In this document: in pieces, positions 44,999 through 52,655 of the stretch
Layout: each line of letters opens with the position of its first letter
Position numbering within the stretch: position 1 is the stretch's first letter
Assembly: GCF_001641695.1 (NCBI RefSeq)
Contig: NZ_LSEF01000033.1
Span: 118,456-182,455 of the forward strand
Origin: Bradyrhizobium neotropicale
Lineage (GTDB): Bacteria; Pseudomonadota; Alphaproteobacteria; Rhizobiales; Xanthobacteraceae
Length of the DNA: 64,000 nt
Reading direction: 5' to 3'
The notes under the pieces: generated by a model
The model's input: the letters and a program-made list of their open reading frames with translations, nothing else
Told to the model about the DNA's origin: nothing
Database searches by the model: none
Made by a program: the position numbers and the translations under genes

Positions 44999-45780
44999 CG
45001 ACGCTGAAGATCGAGCAGGTCTCGCGAACCTTTCCCGCGCGCCACGGCAACGCGCCGACCAAGGCGCTGGAGCCGACCGATCTCACCATCGGCAACAACG
45101 ACTTCGTCACCATCCTCGGTCCCTCCGGCTGCGGCAAGTCCACGCTGCTTCGCATCGTCGCCGGCCTCGACCGTCCGACCAGCGGGCGCGTCACGCTCGA
45201 CGGGCGCGAGGTGACCGGCCCCGGCGCCGATCGCGGCATGGTGTTCCAATCCTACACGCTCTTTCCCTGGCTGACCGTGCGCGAGAACATCGCCTTCGGC
45301 CTGCGCGAGCGAGGCGCGCCGCAAGCAGAGCGGCACAAGGTCGCGGACGCGTTCATCCGCCAGGTTGGTCTGTCCGGCTTCGAGAACCATTGGCCCAAGC
45401 AACTCTCCGGCGGCATGCAGCAGCGCACGGCGATCGCGCGTGCGCTCGCCAATGATCCAAAGATCCTCCTGCTCGACGAGCCCTTCGGCGCACTGGACAA
45501 CCAGACCCGCGCCTTGATGCAGGAAATGCTGCTCGGGATCTGGGAGCGCGATCAGAAGACCGTGCTGTTCGTGACGCACGACATCGAGGAGGCGATCTTC
45601 CTCGGCAGCCGCGTCATCGTCATGAGCGCGCGTCCCGGCCGCATCAAGGCAGAGATTACGGTGGACCTGCCGCATCCGCGCTCCTACAAGATCAAGACCA
45701 CGCCCGAATTCGTCCGGCTGAAGGAGAGGCTGGTCGAGGAGATCCGCACCGAGGCGCTGAAGGTTGCCGAACATGCCTGA
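44995..45780 (+). CDS. NitT/TauT-type ABC transporter ATPase
   Basis: 261 residues. Walker A is GPSGCGKST, the signature LSGGMQQRTAIARAL, Walker B ILLLDEPFGALD and switch His in VTHDIEEA. The segment MVFQSYTLFPWLTVRENI and the C-terminal MSARPGRIKAEI are typical of the TauB/SsuB group. The start at 44995 overlaps the permease stop; a longer frame reaching 44584 is a shadow of the permease gene. It overlaps the amidohydrolase gene by eight bases, so importer and enzyme are coupled. Confidence 0.92.
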   Translation: MTTLKIEQVSRTFPARHGNAPTKALEPTDLTIGNNDFVTILGPSGCGKSTLLRIVAGLDRPTSGRVTLDGREVTGPGADRGMVFQSYTLFPWLTVRENIAFGLRERGAPQAERHKVADAFIRQVGLSGFENHWPKQLSGGMQQRTAIARALANDPKILLLDEPFGALDNQTRALMQEMLLGIWERDQKTVLFVTHDIEEAIFLGSRVIVMSARPGRIKAEITVDLPHPRSYKIKTTPEFVRLKERLVEEIRTEALKVAEHA

Positions 45781-47005
45781 CACTCGATCGCGCGCCAATG
45801 GCGAGCGGGTTCTCGCCGATCTCAACGCACTCCGCGCCATCGGCGCCTACAAGACCGGCGTGCACAAGCCGACCTTCTCCGAGCCGCACAAGCAATCGCT
45901 GGACTGGCTGATGCAGAAGCTGCCCGAGGCAAAGCTCTCGGCTGCGATCGACGGCATCGGCAATGTCTTCGGCACCAGCGCGAAATCCGGGCCGAAGCTG
46001 CTGGCCGGATCGCATCTGGAAAGCCAGAACTATGCCGGCTGGCTCGACGGTCCGCTCGGCGTCGTCTATGCGCTCGAAGCTGCGCGCGTGCTCAATGCCG
46101 ATCCCTCATTCAAGGGCGCGGTCGAGGTTGCCGCCTGGTGCGACGAGGAAGGTCATTTCGGCCACTTCCTTGGCTCGCGCTCCTATGTCGGTCAGGTCAC
46201 TGAGGCCGACATCGAGGCCGCGCGTGACCGCACCGGCGGCCGGACCATGCGCGATGCCCTCGCCGACATGGGACTTGCCGGCCGGCCGCGTGTCAGCGCC
46301 GAGCCGGGACGGCACGTCGGATATCTGGAAGCGCATATCGAGCAAGGCGACACGCTCGAAAGCGGCCGCCTCGCGATCGGCGTCGTGACCTCCATCGTCG
46401 GCATCTGGCAATACCGCATCGATTTTGTCGGCGAGCAGAACCACGCCGGCACCACGCGAATGGCCGCGCGCAAGGATGCAGGCCTGGCGCTCGCAAAGTT
46501 CTGCGTGGCGATCGACGAGCGCTTCCCGGCCGCATGCGGGCCGCGCACGGTCTGGACCACCGGCCGCATCGCGCTCGATCCGGGCGCGCCGAGCATCATT
46601 CCCGGCGGCGCTGAGATGCTGTTCCAGATCCGCGACGACGACCCGGCCGTGATTGCGCGGCTGGAGGATCTGCTGCACACCATGGCTGATGAAGCCAACG
46701 CGAAGGGACCGTGCATCGTGAGGGTGGAGCGGATCCGCACCGGCGCCCCCGCGATGATGGATTCCCGCTTCCAGGATGCGATCGAGGCGGCGAGCAAGGC
46801 CGTTGCCGACGGACGATCGGTCCGTATGCCGAGCGGTGCCGGCCACGACGCGCAGATGCTCGCAACCATCATGCCCGCAGGCATGCTGTTCGTGCCATCG
46901 ATCGGCGGCATCAGCCATCACTGGACCGAAAATACCGCCGACGCGGATATCGTCACGGGCGCCGAGGTCTTCGTCGAGGCCTGCCGGCGCATCCTGAGCG
47001 GTTAA
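45773..47005 (+). CDS. M20-family N-carbamoyl/N-acyl amino-acid amidohydrolase (AllC/AmaB-like)
   Basis: 410 residues, the hydantoinase/carbamoylase branch of the M20 metallopeptidases. Metal ligands and substrate loops are visible: GSHLESQNYAGWLDGPLGV, WCDEEGHFGHF, YLEAHIEQGDTLE, the dimer-domain loop NHAGTTRM, SGAGHDAQML and ISHHWTE. Enzymes here hydrolyse N-carbamoyl amino acids, allantoate or ureidoglycolate-like compounds, and some also cleave N-formyl amino acids. It closes the hutF-hutC-ABC row, overlapping the ATPase gene by eight bases. Since no HutG is encoded here, an N-formylglutamate deformylase role is possible. The alternative is degradation of an imported ureido compound. The ATG at 45773 is chosen over a TTG. 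Confidence 0.85.
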   Translation: MPDTRSRANGERVLADLNALRAIGAYKTGVHKPTFSEPHKQSLDWLMQKLPEAKLSAAIDGIGNVFGTSAKSGPKLLAGSHLESQNYAGWLDGPLGVVYALEAARVLNADPSFKGAVEVAAWCDEEGHFGHFLGSRSYVGQVTEADIEAARDRTGGRTMRDALADMGLAGRPRVSAEPGRHVGYLEAHIEQGDTLESGRLAIGVVTSIVGIWQYRIDFVGEQNHAGTTRMAARKDAGLALAKFCVAIDERFPAACGPRTVWTTGRIALDPGAPSIIPGGAEMLFQIRDDDPAVIARLEDLLHTMADEANAKGPCIVRVERIRTGAPAMMDSRFQDAIEAASKAVADGRSVRMPSGAGHDAQMLATIMPAGMLFVPSIGGISHHWTENTADADIVTGAEVFVEACRRILSG

Positions 47006-47027
47006 AAGAAATCCTAAGCGTCGCTGA

Positions 47028-47960
47028 TCACGCCCCGCTGCCCGGGGCGCCCTGCGCTTCGCGCCGCCACGCGCCCGGGCTGACGCCGACCACCGCGGAG
47101 AACACCCGCGTAAAATGACTTTGATTGGCAAAGCCCGCCGATATCGCGATCTCCGACAGCGGCAGGTCGCGCACGCTCATCAACTGCTTGGCGGCCTTCA
47201 CGCGCTGCTGTAGCAGCCATTGATGCGGCGGCAGTCCGGTGGAGACACGAAACGCGCGCGAAAAATGGCTGACCGAGAGGCCGAGCTCCGCCGCGATGGC
47301 CTGCAATGAGAGCGTGCTGCCGAGATCGGACTCGAGCCTGTCGCAGGCGCGCTTCACCTGCCACGGCGCGAGACCGCCGCGGCTGGGTTCGGCGGCGCGG
47401 TGAAGCCCGCCATAGGTCTGCGCCACGTGTGCGGTCAGCGCGAGCATCATGTGATCGATGAAAAGCTGATTGGCCTCGCCCGGCCGGCGCAGCCCTTGCT
47501 GCAGTGAAGCGCCGATGTGACGGACGATGGCGTCGTCATGGCCGACGCCGGTCCGGCAGTCGAGCTCGTCCACACGCGGCCTGCCGGACTGTTCCGAGAT
47601 GCCGTCGAGCGCGGAGCGCGGAATGTAGAAGAACAGGGAGTGGAACGGCTTGTCGATCACGTAGCGCGGATCGCGCTTGAGGTCGTACAGATAGGTCGTG
47701 CCCGCGCGGACATCCGCCGTCATGAGGCATTTGCCACGCTCCCAGAGCTCGCAGGCCGGGTAATCGTGAAGCTTCAGACTGACGAGAAATGCGTCCTCGG
47801 CGGCAAGCGAGCCGGACAGCCCCGACACCGGGTTGTCATTCCGGGTCTCGGTGACCGCGAGTTCAGTGCTGCGCAGCGAACGTGTGACCAGCGAAGGCGG
47901 GGCGTCCTTCAGATGCAGGAACTGGCCGAGCTTCTGTCCGTAGGCACCAGCTCGAGTCAT
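47028..47960 (-). CDS. AraC-family transcriptional regulator
   Basis: 310 residues from MTRAGAYGQK at 47960 (GAAGGA eight bases upstream). The C-terminal 100 residues hold two helix-turn-helix units: LQAIAAELGLSVSHFSRAFR and LSEIAISAGFANQSHFTRVF, ending VVGVSPGAWRREA. The N-terminal part is an AraC ligand domain with the LYDLKRDPRYVIDKPFHSLF-type core seen in regulators of Bradyrhizobium catabolic genes. It converges with the amidohydrolase gene (22 bp) and lies 343 bp downstream of the seven-gene oxidation cluster on the same strand. Its target is unknown; either neighbour could be. Confidence 0.88.
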   Translation of the reverse strand: MTRAGAYGQKLGQFLHLKDAPPSLVTRSLRSTELAVTETRNDNPVSGLSGSLAAEDAFLVSLKLHDYPACELWERGKCLMTADVRAGTTYLYDLKRDPRYVIDKPFHSLFFYIPRSALDGISEQSGRPRVDELDCRTGVGHDDAIVRHIGASLQQGLRRPGEANQLFIDHMMLALTAHVAQTYGGLHRAAEPSRGGLAPWQVKRACDRLESDLGSTLSLQAIAAELGLSVSHFSRAFRVSTGLPPHQWLLQQRVKAAKQLMSVRDLPLSEIAISAGFANQSHFTRVFSAVVGVSPGAWRREAQGAPGSGA

Positions 47961-48303
47961 CAGATGTATCCTTCTGTGGGCGTCCAAGCGCAGGCCACAG
48001 CGTCCTGCAGGTCCAGCAACTCATTATCGGGTATTCGCCCACCGCTGTCCACGTTCACTCCAGACTGGCGCGACGGCATACTGCGGCGCGACTTCTCCGA
48101 CGAGGGAGGAGAATTCCGCAACGATTTCAGAGTGCTTTCGCCGGCCCGCCAGTCCGGACAATACGCGATCAACCCCGCATGGACACATCACGACTTTTCA
48201 CAAACGCACGGCAAAATGTGTCCCGGCGGAGAACGAAGCGCTGGAACGACGGACGTCGGATTCGCCACGCGCACCCGCTGCTTTCGAACACCAGCAAAGG
48301 CAG
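47961..48303. other. Intergenic region between the oxidation cluster and the AraC gene
   Basis: 343 bp containing the ribosome-binding site and probable promoter of the AraC gene and the end of the upstream cluster transcript. No gene and no strong terminator hairpin was seen. Confidence 0.4.
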
Positions 48304-50718
48304 CTAACTTGCCCTGCAGCTCGACGATTGCATTTCCTGCCAGATCGCCTTCAGGCGCGGGAGATTCTGGTTGTGTTCCCTCGCGTAATTGGTATCCGGA
48401 TCGCTTTCGGTCTGACGATGGATCCGCCGCTGAACCAACGGCGATTCCCACCAGCTCATGGACAAGGACTTGTTGCCATCGCGCGAGATACGGAGCTGAA
48501 TCACGAGCTTGTCGCACTCCGGAATGGTGGCGTGCAGTCCGGTGCGCAATGCGTCGACGGCCTGCACGCCATGCGCCGTTCGAAGGTTGAAGACAGTGGT
48601 GATCGGAGCGCTGACCTCGCTGAGCACTTCGCCCGCGGTTGCGGTCGGCCGTGGCGGGACCTGCGGATCGTTGGCGACGTCGTCGGTTGGGCCGAGCTGA
48701 TCGTCGGGGTCATTCGAGATCACGATGACAAGCGGCTTGAGTTGCGGCGCGATTGTGTGAATGGCCAGCGCAAGCTCCCTTGCGGTCAACGTGCCGTAGT
48801 TCTCGAAATAGCCGCCGTCCACGATGCGGTCGACCAGCCGATACTCCTGATTGCGAACCGAGCCCGGCGGGGAGATCAGTGGAAAGCGCGCCGAGTTGAG
48901 CGCGGCCGTGCTCAGGCGGATGTCGTTGGCTTGCGGGTTGCCGTACAGCAATCGCCCGAACATGCCCAGCCATTCGCGCCAGCTCTCCGACGCGATCTCC
49001 GTCCGCAGCAACTGGTGAAAGCTGTCAGCTTCCACGAACAACGGACAGGGGCCGTTCGTTACGGCCGTCGGGCATTTTCCCGGTGGCGCATAGCTCATTG
49101 CCAGCGGCGTCGTCAGGATCCTTCGGCCGATGGCTTCCGAAGTACCGTTGAGGACCAGCAGCGGGATCCAGTGTCCCGGCTGCGGCCGCAACGAGAGAAA
49201 CGGACAATCCAGGCCCCCGCAGCCTAAGGTTTTGGCGTCCTCCTTTGCCTTGGGTACGACATCGCCAAAGCGATTGCGCCAGCTGTCCTCCAGCACGGCG
49301 GCGCGGTCGCGGAGGGTGAAGGGCAACGCATCGTTGAACGCAAACCCAAGGAAGCCGGCCGTCAGGAAGTCCCCGCTGGTCAATGCTTCCAGGCAGTCGC
49401 GCCAGTTGTTGACCTTGTCGCCCCACCACTGATCGACGGCGACGGCATTCACGCAAGGCTGCTTGTCGGCGGCCGGCGATGCCGCGCCCAGCGCTGCGGT
49501 CACCATCACGGCTCCCATCGCTCCGCCCGATACGCCTGAAATCGAAAACAGGCGGTTGCGGACGTCTTTGGAGCTAAGTCCCTTGACACCGTAATAGTCT
49601 GCCTCCTGGGTATCGAGGAAGTAGCCGATCATGCTTGCCATCATGAAGCCGGCGCGGCTTGCTCCGCCCGCCGCCGCGACAATGATCGGACGCGGACAGC
49701 TCGCGGCAGGCGCATTGTTGGAGGTCTTCGGATTGCAGCCGTTCTCAGTCATCCAGAGATCGATCGCGTCCTCGATCTTGATGGGCACGACATCTTTCGA
49801 CGCCACACGGCGTACCGTGTGGTTATCGCCGAACACGACAGCGACGATGGCGACCAGCACGGCCAGTCCCGTGATCAGCGGCGCGCGGATCTGTCGTCCA
49901 AGGCCGGACAGATAAGTCAGGAATGGCAGCCATCCGCCCAGGATGAACGGTATTGCCATCGACCGCGGAAACCAGCCGGCAACGTGATCGGCGCCCACGA
50001 AAAATATCCCCGCGAAGATAGCGAATACGGCGGCGAGGATAAGCCTGCCGAAGTCGCGGCCTTCCTCGTCTGCCGACCCGCTCTTGCGCCCCGGAGAGAT
50101 CGCCTGCCAGAACCATCCGAGCTTGGCGTTGATGCGCCCGAGCAGGCCCCTTGGCCTGAGATCGCGTGGCCGGAAAAATATCCAGAGCAGATATGCGACA
50201 GCACCGAGCGCGACCCAGCCTGCCATCGCGAGCAGTGCTTGCTCGACAGGCCGCACGACTTCCCGTTGTTGATCCAGCGTCGGAATGTTCATGTAGGAGC
50301 GCAGGATCGCAGCTTCGACGGCCACGAATGTCAGAAGTCCAAGCAGACGGGGCAGCCAGAGGGCTGCTCCAGCAAGGCACGGCCCGCCATTCGCGGGCAG
50401 CCTGGAATCGCTGTTGACCAGCATGCGGGCGGCATAGTGGGTCGGCAAAGCCCAGAACACAGTCAGAACAACCACGAACAGCAGCATCCGCAACCACATG
50501 ACAACATCCAGATATTCGGTAAACAGGTCCTGCGCCTGCGGCGCGAAGCAGAGCAGGAGCCATCCGAGCAGCGTTGTTGTTACGGGCACGCGGAGAACCC
50601 ACAGGATGAGTGCGACGCTGAGCACGCATTGCCACCACGGGGGTATCGGCGGCGCGCTGGGCGGCTCCACCGTTTGGTCCCGACCTGTTTCCGTCGACAA
50701 ACGCTCGTTCTTGTTCAC
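48304..50718 (-). CDS. Polytopic membrane protein with patatin-like lipase domain
   Basis: 804 residues from a GTG at 50718 with AGGGAGA seven bases upstream; an ATG at 50760 gives 14 more. The first 300 or so residues hold about seven hydrophobic segments (for example LLFVVVLTVFWALP and LITGLAVLVAIVAVVFG). The rest is a patatin-like phospholipase domain: oxyanion loop AAAGGASRAG, nucleophile elbow SISGVSGGAMGA and catalytic Asp in DRIVDGGYFENYG. The enzyme should hydrolyse lipid acyl esters at the membrane. It is the last gene of the seven-gene minus-strand cluster, 63 bp after the GMC oxidoreductase gene, and may supply fatty acids to it. The substrate is unknown. Confidence 0.82.
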   Translation of the reverse strand: MNKNERLSTETGRDQTVEPPSAPPIPPWWQCVLSVALILWVLRVPVTTTLLGWLLLCFAPQAQDLFTEYLDVVMWLRMLLFVVVLTVFWALPTHYAARMLVNSDSRLPANGGPCLAGAALWLPRLLGLLTFVAVEAAILRSYMNIPTLDQQREVVRPVEQALLAMAGWVALGAVAYLLWIFFRPRDLRPRGLLGRINAKLGWFWQAISPGRKSGSADEEGRDFGRLILAAVFAIFAGIFFVGADHVAGWFPRSMAIPFILGGWLPFLTYLSGLGRQIRAPLITGLAVLVAIVAVVFGDNHTVRRVASKDVVPIKIEDAIDLWMTENGCNPKTSNNAPAASCPRPIIVAAAGGASRAGFMMASMIGYFLDTQEADYYGVKGLSSKDVRNRLFSISGVSGGAMGAVMVTAALGAASPAADKQPCVNAVAVDQWWGDKVNNWRDCLEALTSGDFLTAGFLGFAFNDALPFTLRDRAAVLEDSWRNRFGDVVPKAKEDAKTLGCGGLDCPFLSLRPQPGHWIPLLVLNGTSEAIGRRILTTPLAMSYAPPGKCPTAVTNGPCPLFVEADSFHQLLRTEIASESWREWLGMFGRLLYGNPQANDIRLSTAALNSARFPLISPPGSVRNQEYRLVDRIVDGGYFENYGTLTARELALAIHTIAPQLKPLVIVISNDPDDQLGPTDDVANDPQVPPRPTATAGEVLSEVSAPITTVFNLRTAHGVQAVDALRTGLHATIPECDKLVIQLRISRDGNKSLSMSWWESPLVQRRIHRQTESDPDTNYAREHNQNLPRLKAIWQEMQSSSCRAS

Positions 50719-50781
50719 GGCGCGTCTCCCTTCGCTACTGTGCCCCCAAAGGGCGATCACTCATCTCAGCCCGTCGCACTC

Positions 50782-52647
50782 TCACTTGCTCAGAAGATCG
50801 TCGGCGGCCTTTTCCGCGATCATGTACACGGCCGTCACGATGAAATAGCCGGGGATACGCGGAAAGATCGATGCATCGACGATGCGGAGATTGGGGATGC
50901 CGTGGACGCGGAATTTGCTGTCGACCACGCCACCTTGATCTTCCGGCTTCATGGCACAGGTGCCGCAGGCGTGATGGCCCCAGGCGTTATCCTCGACATG
51001 GCGGCGCAACTGATCATCGGTGTAGAGATGGCGTCCGGGGGCCTCCTCTTCGACGACCATCTTCCCCAGTGCATCGGCCACTTTGCGCCCAACGCGGATG
51101 CCGGTGACCATTGCGTCGAGATCAGGGCCGGGGTCGCAATTGCCTTCAGAAAAATAGTGAAAATTGATCAGCGGCTGCGCGAATGGATTGTCGGATCGCA
51201 ATCGCACCGTACCCCTCGTGTTGTTTGTGTAGGCCTTGAGGACGGCCCAGGAGAGATAGTTGAGCTTCCTGACGCGCTCGGAATAGTTGGGATAGTAGCC
51301 GCGGAAATCTGCGAGGAGACAGAAGCAGAAGAGGTCGGGACGCTCCTGGTCGGTCCGCGACCGAAACTTCGCTGAGAACAGAACCCCGTTGCTGGTGTAA
51401 GCGCCGGTGCCCCACCGGCGCCATTGACGATACAGGCGGTCCTTGGTCGTGTACGTCACTCCGCGCAGGGCCTCCCACGGTTTCTTGACCCGATTGACCA
51501 CGCCGATTTCATATCGATCCTGGAGGTTTTGGCCGACACCCGGCAAGTGCTTTACCTTGGCGATCCCGCGAGCCTTCAGGTGCTCCCAATCACCGATGCC
51601 CGACAGCATCAGCAATTGCGGTGTGTTGAAAGCGCCGCCGGCCAGGATCACCTCGCGGCTCGCGCCGACGAATCTCTCCGGCCCGGCCTCCCCGCGAGGC
51701 TGCGCCGCGACCCGATAGATCCGCTTGCCTTCGCGATAGAAGACGCCGGATGCGGTGGCCGAGACGTCATCGATCTTGATGCGGGTGACGAATGCGTTCA
51801 GCCGTATCGTCAGGTTGTTCGGAAATCGCCTTTGCACCTCGCGCAGGAATTCGCGAGGCCCGGTCCGCGCGTGCCGCGCCGACGACATCGGCGTCAGGCA
51901 GACAGTCGAGGCCTCGGCATCCAAAAGCCTCTCATCATTGGGATCGCCGAGGCTGCGCATCAGCCAGCCCCAGCCTTCGGCCGCGTCCGGCAGCAGGCTG
52001 GCGGCGGCGAGCACAGCCCGCCACATCGTGCGGCGCAGCCGCCAATCGAGAACAGCCCTTAGCGGCAATGCGCGTTCGGTCGTCAGCCAGCCGCGCCAGC
52101 CATGTCCGGTCGGATTCCAGCCGAAGAGCCGGTCGAGCCATCTGAGGACGAACGAGCGGTAGCGGCAGCGCTCGAGGCGGTGAAAATATTGCTGCATGTT
52201 GGACGCCCGCCACGAGGCGTCGCCGGTGATCTGCCAGATGTGATTCCAGTCGGCATTGTTCGGCCGCACGATGATCATCGCATTGTGGCCAGTACAACCG
52301 CCGAGGCCGCTGGCGCGCGGATAAAGCACGCCATCGACTGCTTCGCCGTCCCAGTACTCGTGGTAGCGCCAATCCTTCCGCTGTTGCACCGTGTTCGCAT
52401 AATGGCGGACCCAGAAATTCCATCTGAGCCCAGGGTTTTCGGAGGCGAACGGATGGAATGCAGGGACCTGATAGTCCGGCCCGACAGACCGGCTTCCCGG
52501 TGGGACGTCGTCCACCGATCCAACGGGATCATCGCCGGCGTCGAGCAACAGCACGCGCCGGCCTGCCTCGGCCAACCGCGCGGCCAGCACGCCGCCGCCG
52601 GCGCCCGCTCCGACCACGACGTAGTCATAAGTTTCCACTGCCGTCAC
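50782..52647 (-). CDS. GMC-family FAD oxidoreductase
   Basis: 621 residues from a GTG at 52647 (GAGGTG six bases upstream). The ADP-binding motif GAGAGGGVLAARLAEAG is near the N terminus. The GMC signatures follow: YPRASGLGGCTGHNAMI, then GASREVILAGGAFNTPQLLM. The active-site His lies in WGHHACGTCAMKPED near residue 558, and FRVHGIPNLRIVDASIFPRI closes the FAD site. The family oxidises alcohols (choline, sterols, long-chain alcohols). There is no signal peptide, so it is likely cytoplasmic. It lies eight bases after the 935-aa di-haem gene, so an alcohol or diol made by the oxygenase-like proteins is a plausible substrate. That is inference. Confidence 0.88.
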   Translation of the reverse strand: MTAVETYDYVVVGAGAGGGVLAARLAEAGRRVLLLDAGDDPVGSVDDVPPGSRSVGPDYQVPAFHPFASENPGLRWNFWVRHYANTVQQRKDWRYHEYWDGEAVDGVLYPRASGLGGCTGHNAMIIVRPNNADWNHIWQITGDASWRASNMQQYFHRLERCRYRSFVLRWLDRLFGWNPTGHGWRGWLTTERALPLRAVLDWRLRRTMWRAVLAAASLLPDAAEGWGWLMRSLGDPNDERLLDAEASTVCLTPMSSARHARTGPREFLREVQRRFPNNLTIRLNAFVTRIKIDDVSATASGVFYREGKRIYRVAAQPRGEAGPERFVGASREVILAGGAFNTPQLLMLSGIGDWEHLKARGIAKVKHLPGVGQNLQDRYEIGVVNRVKKPWEALRGVTYTTKDRLYRQWRRWGTGAYTSNGVLFSAKFRSRTDQERPDLFCFCLLADFRGYYPNYSERVRKLNYLSWAVLKAYTNNTRGTVRLRSDNPFAQPLINFHYFSEGNCDPGPDLDAMVTGIRVGRKVADALGKMVVEEEAPGRHLYTDDQLRRHVEDNAWGHHACGTCAMKPEDQGGVVDSKFRVHGIPNLRIVDASIFPRIPGYFIVTAVYMIAEKAADDLLSK

Positions 52648-52655
52648 GGCACACC

